Notes under the pieces: model-generated | Seen by the model: only the letters and a program-made list of their open reading frames with translations | Told to the model about the DNA's origin: nothing | Databases searched by the model: none | Source: Brasenia schreberi | Taxonomy: Eukaryota; Streptophyta; Magnoliopsida; Nymphaeales; Cabombaceae | Assembly (NCBI GenBank): GCA_036023115.1 | Contig: JAYKKT010000089.1 | Location: 19,153,001-19,217,000 of the forward strand | Direction of reading: 5' to 3' | DNA length: 64,000 nt | Shown: piece by piece, positions 22,438-34,757 of the stretch | Position numbering within the stretch: position 1 is the first letter of the stretch | Layout: every line of letters starts with the position of its first letter | Made by a program: the position numbers and the translations under genes

Positions 22438-25400
22438 CTACACATAATACTTCTTTAAGTATTGAATATTGATAGGATCTGCTAAATTCCTACCTTCTAC
22501 ATCGATCAACCAAAATAAGTTGTTCGTAGTGGTTGCACGCACAACATAGGGTCCATCCCACTTGGGGCGCCACTTTCCAAGTGGATGTGGGCCACGATAG
22601 TGGATGATTTTCAAAACCAGATCTCCCACTTCAAAGTGGCGAGGTCTCATGTGTTTGTCATAGTGTCAGGCTATCCTTTGCCAGTATGCATGAGCATGAT
22701 CCATAGCAAGGAGTCGCCTCTCATCTAGCAAATTTAGTTCGGCCATCCTAGCATGCTGAAGCGTCTCTAGGGGGAGGTCGAGTGCAATGGATTTATGGAA
22801 TGAATGCAATTGTGTATGAATGGGAAGAATGGCATTTGTGCCATAGACCAATTCGAATGGTGTGGCATTTGTGGGAGTCCGGATGGAAGTCCTATAAGCC
22901 CATAAGGCTTCATCCAACTTCTCGTGCCACGTCCTACCCTTCTCTAAAGTCTTCTCAATTATACTAATGAGAGTCTTATTCGTGGCTTCGGCTTGGCCGT
23001 TGCCTTGAGGGTAGTAGGGCGAGAAGAAGTGGTGAGTTATGCCATAAGTGTTGCACAACTTGACCATCTACTCGTTTTTGAATGGGGTGCCATTATCAGA
23101 CACCAAGTCTCTTGGAACTCCAAATCGAGCCAAGATATTCCTCCTAATGAAAGCCACCACATGTTATCCCTGTACGTTGGTCAGGGAGATGGCTTCAACC
23201 CACTTGGAGAAATACTCAGTGGCTGCTAAGATGAACCTATGCCCATTCGATGCCTTTGGAAAGATCGGGCCTACAATATCAAACGCCCACATGGTAAATG
23301 GCTAAGGGCTGACCACGGAATGCAATGAAGATGATGGGATATGAATGGCGTGCCCATGTACTTGACATGGATGACACTTTCTAACATGATCGTGACAATC
23401 CTTTTTCAGGGTAATAGCCCGCTCTAAGTATTTTCATTGCCATCATATTGGCATTAACATGACCTCCACATTCTCCATCGTAGAATTCATGCATAACAGT
23501 CCTAGCCTCCTCTAGATCGACACATCTTAGTAGGATGCCGGTAAAAAAAAATTTGTATAAAACCCCACCCAAAATTGTGTATCGAGTAGAAATTTTTCGG
23601 ATGAATGCCTTATCTTTGGATGTGGCATCCTCAGCGAATCCCCCATTTTCTAGAAAACATTTGATGTCATAGAACCAAGGTTTTTCAACAGAATCTTGAT
23701 TATTTTGGCAAATATCCAAATCGTGTGTGGATGGGGTGGGCGCATGCCATATTTCTAAGGATCGAGTTCCCAAAGTGGGATCGACCTTTAGGGCTGAACC
23801 CAAGGAGGAGAGGGCATCGGCAATGCCATTATCCTCTCTTCCTACGTGTGTGAGTCTACATGATTGGAATGACTCAACCAATCGAGTGGCCAACTCGTGA
23901 TACAGAAGAAGTTTTTCATTTCGCACTTGCCAAATTTTCAAAACTTGGTTTATAACAAGGAATGAATCTCCGAAGACCTCGATGCATGATGCCCCTAGAG
24001 TTTTCGAAATCCTTAAGCCTTATATGAGTGCTTCATACTCAGCTATGTTGTTGGAACATTCGAAATCTAGGCGAATTGTTGTGGGGATCTCACCCTTTTC
24101 AGGGGATATGAGGATGACCCCGGCACCAGCCCCTCATTGGTTTCGTGCCCCATCGAAGTGCATCTTCCACACTTGGTTTTTGAAAGAGTTTGCCAAAATG
24201 TGGTTTTGAAATTGATTTTGCAATATGCCTTCATCAAGCATTTCACTAAGTGTGGGATATGCGTCCTCCAGGGGGAACTCAGCCACGTAGTCAACTAGGG
24301 CTTGCCCCTTAATGGAGATCTGATGATGGTATTTCAGGTCATAGTCCATTAGAAGGAGTTGCCATTTGCCCAATCTACCAGTGAGAATGGGTTTTTCGAA
24401 CAAGTGCTTGATTGGATCAAGCTTGGACACTATCCAGATCTCATGATCTAGGAAATAGTATCGAAATTTCTGGCAGGCCCAAACCAGGGCCAAGCACGTC
24501 TTCTCTAGGGCTTGGTAATTACTTTCGTAAGCCAAGAGAGTTTTTGAAATATAATAGATGACATACTCCTTATGGGTGTCATCCTTGTATTGAGCTAACA
24601 ACGCTCCCAAGGCATTCCCATGCACGAAAATGTAAAGCAAATGAAGTTTTCCTTGCTTTGGAGGATTTAAAATAGGAGATTAACTAGGTATGCCTTTAGT
24701 CTTTCAAATGACTTTTGGCAGTCGTCATCCAATGAAAATTTCATGCCCTTCCTCAACAATTTGTTGAAGGGTTCGCATCTAGTCGCTAGGTTTGAGATAA
24801 ACCTGCGAATGGATTGCAGTCGACCTTGGAGGCTACGAATTTGTGTGAGATTGGAGGGTGGAGCCATGTCTATGATGGGTCGACACTTAGATGGGTCGAC
24901 TTTTATACCCCTTTGGCTTACCATAAAGCCTAAGAGCTTTTTGGACTCTACTATGAATACACACTTCTGAGGGTTTAGCTTTACTTTGTAAAGTCTAAAC
25001 CTTTCGAAGATCTTTTGTAAACATTAGATGTGAGTGCATTGAGTTTTGGATTTTACCAAGAGATCATCCACATATACCTCTACGAGCTCATGAATCTGAT
25101 CATGGAAGATCGTGGTGATGGCTCTCTGGTATGCTGTGCCGGCATTTTTTAAACCAAAGGGCATGACTATATAGCAGTATGTGCCCCATGGGGTTGTGAA
25201 TGCGGTCTTACCCTGATCTCGTGGACTTAATTTGATTTTATTATACCCTAAATAACCATCCATAAACAAAAACATTTCTTGATTTGCAGTACTATCGACT
25301 ATCAAATCTATATTTGGTAAAGGATAATTATCCTTTGGAGTGGCTTTATTCAGGTTTCTGAAATCGATGCATATTCGAATCTTCCCATTGGTTTTTCGAA

Positions 25401-25960
25401 CAACAACAATATTGGATAACCAATCAGAATACGCAATGGGTTTTATAAATTCGGCTTTTAACAAATCTTCTAAACCCTCTTTGACTTGTGCGTGTACATT
25501 CGGATGTATTTTCCTAAGCTTTTGCTTTATGGATTTCACATCCGCATATAAGGGAAGACGATGTTCGACAACATTGGGGTTTATGCCTGGCATGTCTTCA
25601 TACGTCCATGCAAACACATCTAAGTAGGTTTGTAAAAATGCCATGAATGCTGATTTTTCATGCTCATGCAAACATGCGCCTACCTTAATGAGTTTGGGAT
25701 TTGAATCACTCCCTAGGTTTACCTCTATGAAATCTCCTCCTACTCAATTAGAAGGTCTTTCAAAATCGAGAATTTTATGAAATTCTGGGAGCTCAGAAGT
25801 GGGATCTTCCTCAAAGGGATCCACTTCGGGGCTTCGATCATTCTCGTGGTTTATAGACCCGAGGGAATTTGATGCATGGATTTCCAAAAGACCTGGTTTT
25901 ACACTTGGAATTTCTATTGATTTCGAAATTTTTGGTCTGGTTATACAGACAACGTTTCTT
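22438..25960 (-). pseudogene. Element B pol: RT, RNase H, second RNase H, integrase
   Basis: Same domain order as element A. RT covers about 25671-25024 (YVDDLLVKS near 25070). RNase H1 covers 24924-24300. The second RNase H covers about 24170-23800, with MHFDGARN at its start. Integrase covers about 23540-22438 (GECGGHVN zinc region, YYPQGNGQAEATN with the catalytic glutamate, KWDGPYVV). Breaks: a stop in integrase where A reads a CGA codon (TGA near 22672), a TAG near 23070, loss of bases near 23410 and frame breaks near 24660 and 25020. Integrase acts on linear cDNA in the nucleus. Here it cannot be made full length. Confidence 0.88.
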
Positions 25961-26034
25961 TCAAAATCCTTTCCTTTTCCAAATCCTTACCAGGAGTAGT
26001 TATATACAAAATCTTTTTGGAATTTTGTAAATTT

Positions 26035-27720
26035 TCAATTTTTTTGTGCTTTTGCAAAACGAGTATTTTGGGTACTATACAAACTACTCTTTTTTCGAGT
26101 TTTTGATTTTTTAATGTTTTTAGTTTTTACAATTTTTCCATTTTTTTTATTTTGAGTTTTTTGAATGTTTTTGTATTTTTGATAAAGGGATCTTCCATCA
26201 TACCTACAAAGGGAAAACACTACTGGTTAGACTCGGAATAAGAGGTCTAAATCGTAGGTTTCTTCTAGGGTAGGCTCCAGGGCACCCTTGACCCAGGTGG
26301 TCATAGGGGGTGGCTCTGGTAGTATTTTGGGAGTATAGCCGATCCCATATCGGCTTGGATTGGCCCTAGGAAGTATGGGTTCTAGGAGACCCTGATTTTG
26401 TGCCCCTAGACTCTTATAGGGCAAATAGCCCATGTTTAACAGCATGTTCCACGATTTTTTATTTTTGGAGAAATTTGGATACAAATCGTGGTCCTGGAAC
26501 TTGTTGTCGTCTATGTTGTGTACATAGGGCTTCTTGTCGAGGGGTTTTGGAAATAAGGGATTCTTGGGTCTTCCTTGAAGGGTCAAAACTTTGAGGGGGC
26601 CAGCCTTGGGTGGCCCGTTCACATACACGACCTTCCTAGGGTTGTACAAAGTGAGCCTTGGTGGCTCGAGCATGGTTTGCCCCAGTTTTACCTCGTGGGT
26701 CTGGGAGCTTGACAAGCAAGGGAAATTTATGACCCCTTGAAGTTGAGGATGACTCTCTCCTAGGATCACTACGACTTTGTCCCTAAAATGGATCTTGACA
26801 CACCTGTGGAAGGTGGAGGGCACAGCGCACAAGCTGTGTATCCAGGGCCTTCCCAACAACAGGTTATAATGGGGGTGGATGTCCAGGATATGGAACACCC
26901 TCGTGTGTGCTATCCCTCCCATTTCCATGGGGAGTTCGATAGATCCTAGTGGTCTAGATGCATTCCCATCGTATCCAGTGATAACGATGGGACTTGGATG
27001 AACGGATGTCAAGGTGACTCTGATTTGGTTCGCCACATGAACTGGAAGGATGTTTAGCCCTCCTCCCCCATCGACAAGGCACCTATCCAGAGAGTGGTTA
27101 TTCAGAACCACCTCGATATGCAGGGCTTGGTTATGGGACCCGTAGGATCTATCTACATCATCTTCCGAGAATACGATGAGCATTTTCGCTCCTATGGAGG
27201 CCACTTGTTTGGACAAAGATTCAGGGGTAATGTTCGAACTAACCCTTGCTCTTTATAGAATTTTCTCTAACACTAGTCTATGCCTAGGCGAAGTTTGTAT
27301 TAGCTCTAGGATGAACATATTGATAGGAATCTTTGAAAGATAGTTTTCGAAATCATATACCTTTAAAACGATATTTCCTTTGTCTGTTTTTGAAAGAACT
27401 CTAGGAATACATGCTTTTGAGGGGCCAAGCACATTGACCACCTTTTTAGCACTTTGTAGATGTGGGGGTTGGTAGATCCTCCCTGATCTTGTCACCTCTC
27501 CCACGATCAACCTAGGTTTCTCACTAATCATAGCTCTAATCAAGAGATTTGGAGCACCTTGAATGGTTAAAACTGGTTTAACTGGGGACGGAACTCTTTG
27601 TGGTCCCCGGATGACTACTTGGGCGGGTTTTTTGTAAAGTATGAGAGTAGACGCACAAGTAGATGAACCATACTCACATGCATGCGCTAGATTCTTTGAA
27701 ATCATAAGAGTACATACCTC
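26035..27720 (-). pseudogene. Element B protease, G-patch-like segment and spacer
   Basis: In sense order: a pre-protease region (27705-27253, with SGRIYQPPHLQ and SKIPINMFILELIQ) and, after a break, a 330-codon frame (27216-26227). That frame holds the protease (VDGGGGLNILPVHVANQI, FHILDIHPHYNLLLGRPWIH) and the G-patch-like stretch (NMLLNMGYLPYKSLGAQNQG, NPSRYGIGYTP). A Lys-rich spacer follows (26220-26035). Tat elements keep protease between gag and RT. The active-site triad reads D-G-G rather than D-T/S-G. The 90-bp insert at 27210-27299 relative to element A carries the break. Confidence 0.82.
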
Positions 27721-27789
27721 TTTTTCCTTCCCACTGGTACTTGCGTGCTTGGGGAAGGGTTCTTTGAAGATAGTTTGGGCAGGCTCAGG

Positions 27790-29090
27790 TTCTTCAGCTA
27801 CCTAGAGCCGGCCTTTTGCTATCAAGTTCTCAATTTTATTAAGGAGGGAGAAACACCGCCTTATATCATGGCCTTTGAGCCGATGATACTTGCAAAATTT
27901 GTTTAAAAACCCTCCCTTCGAAGTGACTCCCTCAAGAATCTCGGGGAGTTCAATCATGCCCTGGGCGAGTAGGAGGTCTAGGACCTCCGACACAGGTTGC
28001 CCCAGCGGAGTGTACTCCCGTCTTTCGAAGGGTTTTTGAAAACTCCTCTTCTTTTTATTTTTTGATTTTTCAAAGCTTTTTGAAGTACTTGTCGAGCTTA
28101 GATCCACCCGGACATTGGCGATTTTATGGGGTTTTGCCCCTTTGTCCGCGGTGGATGGCCCATAAGTGATGGGCTTTTCCAAGCGAGTTTTCGAAATTGG
28201 ATTTCCTTTCCATAAGTGATCATACACCCCCTTTTCAAATTTGTTTCAAAAAGGGATGCTTTCTTTATTAACTTATGGAAAGTCGAGATTTCATGAAGCG
28301 AGAGAAGGGTTTTCAACTCGTTTCTAAAATTATCCAGGATGAGCATTACTGCACACCCATCGGATATGGGCTCTCGCTCTTGACCTAGGAGAGACCTCCA
28401 ACGAACGATGAACGTATGTACGTCCTCGTTCACACCTTGTTTTGTATCCCTCAAGGTGTTTAAAGTCGGCGTGACTTCTACGTTATGCGAGAATCTCTGC
28501 ATAAAGCAGTTCGCTAACTTCTCAAAAGTTGCAAACTGGCTAAGATCGTAGGAAGCCAGCCATTTGGCAGTTGTGCCCTTGAGGGACAAAGGGAACCAAT
28601 ACACTCATTTCATCGAGTCCTTCTTTTTCTTATGGGCTCGACGAGAGAAAAGCTGCAAGTGAGACCTAGGGTCTCTCATGCCATCATACCGATGGAAGTT
28701 CGGTATTTCATCGTCACTGTCTATTTCATAGTCCACAGGCAAGAAATCAGACAGGGCGTAACTTCTTTTCTCTTTATTTTACCCTCTCAGCAGTTGTTGT
28801 AGGGCTTTACGGTCCTTGTGTGTGAAGGACTCGTGGTATTGGTTACCTTCCATCGCGAAAGTCTCTTTGTGTTTGCGAGGTTTTTCAAATTTCTTCTTGG
28901 CCTTTGGTTCACCGTTTGACGAACATGAATCGCCTGCTTCAGCCTCTTGGCTAAGAGCGGCGATTTTGGCATCGAAATCCCTTCTCAAGTTTTCAATCTC
29001 TTGTTTTTTCGAAAACTTTCTAGATTGAGAACTTGATGCGCATGAGCCATGGCTAGATACCTCTTGGGAGCCTGGACTCGACATGCTTCA
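27790..29090 (-). pseudogene. Element B gag
   Basis: Structural protein forming the virus-like particle. Start codon at about 29084 (MSSPGSQEVSS), then a charged coiled N-terminal region (to 28779). A retrotransposon gag capsid domain follows (28604-28250, with FPLSLKGTTAKWL, CFMQRF, NFRNELKTLLSLHE), then a CHHC knuckle (CKYHRLKGHDIRRC near 27890). Breaks occur near 28780-28610 and near 28230, where two frames overlap. The knuckle type and the capsid motifs fit plant Tat-lineage gag. Confidence 0.82.
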
Positions 29091-29205
29091 ATTTGCTTTT
29101 CAAAACAAATCCTAAGTATGAAAAATGCAATAAACAAAGTTAAAACACTTTAGAAAAAAAAAATCATGAGGTTTTTCTATATGAAATGACTCTGCACAAG
29201 GACCA

Positions 29206-29226
29206 GGTCCCACCGGGCGTCCCAAA
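29206..29226 (-). other. Primer-binding site of element B
   Basis: TGGGACGCCCGGTGGGAC two bases inside the 5' LTR end (TCTACA). It differs by one base from the family-2 PBS TGGCACGCCCGGTGGGAC. The priming tRNA was not identified here. Confidence 0.7.
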
Positions 29227-29410
29227 CCTGTAGACACGAAAAATTCCCACTTCTGGTTATTAGGCCCAAAGTGAACCTTTTCGTGTGTCTAAGTCATTTT
29301 TAACAAAAAGGGGCGTGCCAGCTAGCTTGCTTAAGCTAGCGAAGAAAGTTTTTGAAATCGACTCTATCGGGGCGACTGTGAGCAAGTGAGCTCTTTTCGT
29401 CGCAGACCTT

Positions 29411-29428
29411 CTTGCACCGATGCGCAAG
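29411..29428 (-). other. GCATCGGT-loop hairpin, B 5' LTR
   Basis: CTTGC-GCATCGGT-GCAAG, identical to the 3' LTR copy, about 185 bases upstream of the PBS in the predicted RNA leader. Confidence 0.6.
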
Positions 29429-30876
29429 GGTCAGTCTATGCTTTGCAAAGTCTTTAAAATTTAAACCACTTTGAAAAATACCCGAAGTGTTTAGGCTTTG
29501 TTTGTATGATTACAAGTTTTATTACACGTGGGATTTGCACGTGCCTATGTCTTTCTTTTTAAGCTTTTTAGGGCCAACTAGGTGTGTGCACAAGTGACCT
29601 AAGTTGGGCGATTTTTGCACGGGAGTGTGGGGTTTGCTTTGATGCAATATGCGTCCTAACTCGTGGTATGGCGAATACGCAATGCAAACTCACACAACTC
29701 CAAAGGAAAAACCCGAATTGAAAGACAATGCGGAAGAGAAATGACTTAATGTAAATTGCAAAAGGGAAATATGGCTATATCTTAAGAGCGAAAAGGCTCA
29801 ATTGTGCAAGTGTGTGTCGTGTATATATGGAAAGACTACGCACACAGCTGAATCTTAAAACCCAAATCTTAAAGACATAGCCGAAGGGAAATACTTATAA
29901 TATATATGGGCCCGAATGTCGCCAACGTGTGCGTGGGTGTTGTGTGTATATGTAAAAGACAACTCACACGACTTGTAATGTAAAACCCAAATATAATTGC
30001 AATATGGCCTTGACTAAGGTCTTGGGAGTAACAGCGAAAGCTCAATGTGTGTGAGTGTAGAATTGAAATGCTATGCACACAACTTGAATTTAAACACCCA
30101 AAACGAAATTACAATACGGCCCTTACTAGGGTCTTGGGAATAAGAGCGAAAGCTCAATGTGTGTGAGTGTGGAAATTGAAAGACCACGCACACAACTTGA
30201 ATTAAAACTCATGCAACTTAAAACATATAGGTATAACTATATCTTAAGGGCTGGTTAGGCCCGTGCGTGTGTCAAAATTGTGTGCAGTTAAGAGCGGAAT
30301 GGCTCAAGTGCACGTGTGTTGATGTGCCAAACCACATTATTACAACCGGGGGGAGACAACGCTCCATTATTACAACCCCGTATCAAATTTAATTAAATGT
30401 AAGCAAGTTCATAATAAAGACCGAGTTAGGCACTTACGTGTAGCTGGTCCGGGTGTAACTTGCTTGGCTTTAGCCTAGTGAGTCGCCTTGGATAGCCGAA
30501 GGGGAGCTCCTTGGATGCATGTGGGCGGCAAGTAGGGTGCAAGCCGGGTAGAGCCTTGGTGATGGAGTGTCTAAGGTGTCTTGATGAAGGTCGGATGATA
30601 GGTGAGGCAAATAGGGATGTTGGGTGGGTTGTGGCAGGTTAGGGTCTTGGCTAGGGGATGGGAATTGGATGACTAAGGGAAGGTGGTGAGGTAGGGTGTG
30701 AAGTGGCCGAATGAGTAAAGAAGAGGCGGGCTATGGTGGCGGGTGATGGAGTGTATGGCTGGGCAAGAAAAGGGGGGATGAGAGGCAAGATGGGGCTGAG
30801 ATGGGGTACTAACCATGGGTGGTGGATGTTGGTGGTGGCCGGAGGTGGTGAAAGGAGGTGGCAGCCGAATGGAGTG

Positions 30877-31020
30877 TGCAGTCGGGTGAGGGAGTGGGAA
30901 GGTGGCAGTCGGGTGGAGTGCGTAGGTGGTAGTCGGGAGAATAGAGTGTGCAGCCGGGTGAGGGAGTGGGAAGGTGGCAGTCGGGTGGAGTGCGCAGGTG
31001 GCAGCCGGGTGGAAGTGCAG
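30877..31020. repeat. ~73-bp tandem duplication in B 5' LTR
   Basis: A unit with GTGTGCAG.CGGGTGAGGG and GTGGCAGTCGGGTGGAGTGC occurs twice here but once in the 3' LTR (about 19885-19955). The duplication therefore arose after insertion, or during the last reverse transcription. Confidence 0.7.
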
Positions 31021-31091
31021 CCGGGTGGAGTGGCGGTGGAGGTGGCACAGTTGGGGGGTGAAGGAGTGGGATGGGGTGGAAGAGAGGACAG

Positions 31092-31095
<4 letters not shown>

Positions 31096-31151
<56 letters not shown>
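31096..31151. repeat. (GA)n microsatellite in B 5' LTR
   Basis: Pure GA run of about 55 bases directly below the LTR TATA box. Confidence 0.95.
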
Positions 31152-31154
<3 letters not shown>

Positions 31155-31176
31155 TTTTCACGCAAAAAGGAATGGG

Positions 31177-31183
31177 TTTTATA
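31177..31183 (-). promoter_or_regulatory. TATA box, B 5' LTR
   Basis: TATAAAA in CCTATAAAACCC context on the minus strand. This is the LTR that would drive element B transcription. Confidence 0.6.
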
Positions 31184-32371
31184 GGCAAGGGGGTTGGGGT
31201 CGGTTGGGAGTGGTATGGGGTAGATATTTAGGATAAGGCGGGTTGTGGTGTAGTGGTTTGGGTAGGTCGGCTAGGAAGGGTGGTATGGTGGTTTAGGGTA
31301 GGTCGGTTAGGATGGCTGGGAATTAGTGGTTAGGGCCTAATTAGGGGTATTAAGGTGGGATTAGGTTTAGTCTAGCTAGGGTCTAGGTGGTCTAGTTAGG
31401 TGGGGTGAGCTAGGTGAGGTCGGCTAGGTATGGTTGGGGTGGTTTTGGGTGAGGGTGGCTAGGATTGGGTCAGGTTTAGGGGGGGAGTGACTAGGTGAGG
31501 TGGGTTAGCTTAGGGCTAGGTTTTAGGAGCATCCCCTTGGCATTGATCCATGGACCTAATTGCAGCCAGGTTCATGTTGGTGCAACCCCAGGTTAGGTGT
31601 AGGTGCATACAAGCTTAAACCCACACTCTTAGGCTAAACCCACATGGTTAACCCACCATTGACTAAAGTCAAGCCCACCAACTTTCTCACTCATACTTTA
31701 TCCCCGTTCTCTCTCTACCCAAGCTTTTCACGTGAATTCTCTGTGAGCCCCACCACCATTTATGAGAAGGTGATATGGGCCATGGATGTGGATATTGGAT
31801 TGGATCTTTAGATCCAAATCTAAATCCAAATCCAAATGCATGTTTGGGTCTGGATCTAGATATATATGGTCCAGATCCGGCCCAAATATTATTTTCTAAC
31901 TCCTTCATGGCATTTCGAAATGGACGGTTTGTGTGGGGTCTGACTGCATCAGTACTCCGTCTTGCGTTGGGTCTTCGCCAACATTGTCGTCCGCTCTTCT
32001 TCTCACCTTCCGGAGATCATTTTAACAAATTTGTTGATATCAGGGGCTTGGATGTCCGAGAATTTGAGGATGATTCCAATACGAGAGTTGATGTGCCGGG
32101 CTTGAAATATACTCCGGGTCCGGGCTCTCTTTTGCTTCTTCGGTCATGCTTTCATCAGGTCAAGCTGTTTTTCGGGGTTTCAAAACACTTTTTTAAGGTT
32201 TTAAAACTCTGTATATATATATACATTTTTTTTTTTAAACATATATGATTTTAACATATGTACAGGGTTGTCTGGAAGGCTCCTCAGTTTCCAGACTCAA
32301 AATAGCCCTTTGGAGCTGCTTTTGCAAAACCAGGTAATTTGAGAAAATCGTGGGATTTTGGGGTGTTTACA

Positions 32372-34757
32372 GAGATTAATCTCTAATTTAGCAACAAGAT
32401 GCGAACCTTTCAATAGGCTTTTGAGAAAAGGGGTTAAATTTGAATGGGATGCCGATTACCAAAAAACTTTTGAAAGATTGAAAACTTATTTGGTAAATCC
32501 TCCAATTTTAAAACCTCCAAAACAAGGGAAACATTTTTTGCTTTATATTTCCATTCATACAAATGCATTGGGTGCTTTACTTGCTCAATATGAGGATGAT
32601 AGTCTTAAGGAGTATGTTATTTACTACATTTCAAAAACTCTATTGGCATATGAAAGAAATTATCAAGCCATGGAGGAAACGTGCTTGGCCTTGGTATGGG
32701 CTTGCCAAAAGTTTAGACATTATTTCCTAGATCATGAAATTTGGATAGTGTCTAAGCTTAATCCAATCAAGCACTTGTTTGAAAAACCTATCCTAACGGG
32801 TAGGCTAGGTAAATAGTAGCTCCTCTTAATGGAGTATGATTTAAAGTTTCATTATCAAAACTCCATTAAGGGACAAGCCCTAGCCAATCATGTGGTTGAA
32901 TTGCCTCTTGAAGATACGTATCCCATACTTGATGAAATGCCCGATGAAAGCATCTTTGCAAATGAATTTCAAAACCATGTTTTAGCAAATTGTTTTCATG
33001 AAGATCGAGTATGGAAAATGCATTTTGATGGAGCAAAGAATCAACAAGGAAAAGGTGTGGGAATCATCCTCATATCCCCTGAAAAGGGAGAAATCCCAAT
33101 TGCCATTCGACTAGATTTTTCATGCTCAAATAATGTGGCTGAATATGAAGCACTCATACAAGGCCTAAAAAATTAAAAAAATCTAGGGGCATCATGTATT
33201 GAAGTCTTTGGAGATTTTATGCTTGTTATAAACCAAGTCTTGAAAATTTGGCAAGTCAAAAACGAAAAACTCATTCCATACCATGAATTGGCCACTCAAT
33301 TGGTCGATTCCTTCAAGTCATATACACTCACCCACATAGGAAGAGAGGATAATACCATCGCAGATGTCCTCTCATCCCTAAGCTCATCTCTAAGAGTCGA
33401 CCCCATCATGGGAACTCGATCCTTAGAAATTTGGCACTCACCCACTCCATCCACCCATGATTTGGGGATTTGCCATTGCCAAAATGACTAAAATTCCATG
33501 GAAAAACCTTGGTTTCAAGACATTAAAAACTTTTTAGAAAATTGAGGATTTTCTGAATTTGCTTCTTCGAAGGATAACGCTTTTATTCAAAAAATTTCAA
33601 CCCGATATGTGATTTTGGGAGGGATTCTTTACAAAAAGAGTTTTACCGGCATCTTGTTGAGATGTGTAGCCCTTGATGAGGCTATGATTATAATGCATGA
33701 GTTCCACGATGGAGAATATGGAGGTCATGTCAATGCAAATATGATAGCCATGAAGATACTTAGGGTAGGTTATTTTTGGTCCACCCTTAAGTAAGATTGC
33801 CATGATGATGCTAAGAAATGTCATCAATGTCAAGTGCATGGACATGCCATTCATATTCCATTGTCCACTTTGCATTCCATTGTGAGTCCATGGCCCTTTA
33901 TCATGTGGGAATTTGACATCATAGGACCCATCTCTCCAATTGCATCCAATGGACATAGGTTCATCTTAGCAGTCACCGAATATTTTTCTAAATGGGTTGA
34001 AGCTACCCCGTTAGCTAATGTCCAATGACAACATGTAGTGGCATTCATTAAGAAAAATATCTTGGCTCGATTTGGAGTTCCAAGAGACCTAGTGTCGGAT
34101 AATGGTACACCCTTCAAGAATGAGAAGATGGAAAAGTTATGTAATACCTATGGCATAACTCAACACTTATCATCGCCCTACTACCCTCAAGGCAACGGCC
34201 AAGCTGAAGCCACAAACAAGACTCTCATAAGAGTCATTGAGAAAACCTTAGAGAAGAGTAGGACATGACATAAGAAGCTTGATGAAGCCTTATGGGCTTA
34301 TAGGACTTCCATCCGAACAACCACAAATGCCACACCATTCGAGTTTGTCTATGATACAAATGGCATACTTCCCATTTATACCAAATTGCATTCATTTCAT
34401 ACATCACTTACACTCGACCTACCCATAGAGACTTTACAACATGCTAGAATGGCTGAGCTTGATCTATTAGATGAGAAGAGGCTCCTTGTCATGGATCATG
34501 CATATGCATACCGGCAAAGTATAGCCCAACATTATGAAAAGCATATGAAGGCTCGCCACTTCAAAGTGAGAGACCTTGTATTGAAAATCATTCACCATCG
34601 TGGCTCACATCCACTTAGAAAGTGGTGGCACAAGTGGGATGGTCCCTATGTTGTAAGGGGAATAACCACTAATAATGCATATTACTTTATTGATGTTGAG
34701 GGCAGAAATTTAGTAGACCCTATAAATACCCAATACTTGAAAAAATATTATGTCTAG
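32372..34757 (+). pseudogene. Element D right half: RNase H, second RNase H, integrase
   Basis: Resumes family-2 pol (NLATRCEPFNRLLRKGVKFEW) immediately after the 5' LTR of element B. RNase H1 covers 32380-32960. The second RNase H covers about 33000-33400 (MHFDGAKNQQ, NNVAEYEALI, NTIADVLSSL). Integrase covers about 33640-34757, with the zinc region, WEFDIIGP, VSDNGTPF, YYPQGNGQAEATN and KWDGPYVV, ending LKKYYV at 34757. Stops interrupt it near 32817 (where A and B have TGG), 33175, 33490, 33545, 33793, 34026 and 34267. It is clearly older than element B. Confidence 0.85.

Larger units (their letters stand above)
18251..32371 (-). mobile_element. Element B: near-complete Ty3/gypsy Tat-type retrotransposon
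   Basis: A 14.1 kb element: 5' LTR 29229-32371, PBS, gag, protease, G-patch segment, RT, RNase H, second RNase H, integrase, PPT at 21272-21284 and 3' LTR 18251-21271. The internal region is about 7.96 kb. LTRs start TGTAAACACC and end TCTACA. The two LTRs are visibly close, with scattered substitutions and a ~73-bp tandem duplication only in the 5' copy, which suggests fairly recent insertion compared with its neighbours. The last ~20 bp of the 3' LTR are lost at 18251, so no target duplication can be confirmed. Stops in all coding parts make it non-autonomous. Confidence 0.88.
29229..32371 (-). mobile_element. Element B 5' LTR
   Basis: 3143-bp LTR, TGTAAACACC at 32371 to TGTCTACA at 29229. 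TATA box (31177-31183, minus), (CT)n leader tract (31151-31096), GGAG/CTCC hairpin (30365-30352), tandem leader modules (30310-29780), GCATCGGT-loop hairpin (29428-29411). The long serine-, leucine- and proline-rich frames across it are repeat artefacts. Confidence 0.9.
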
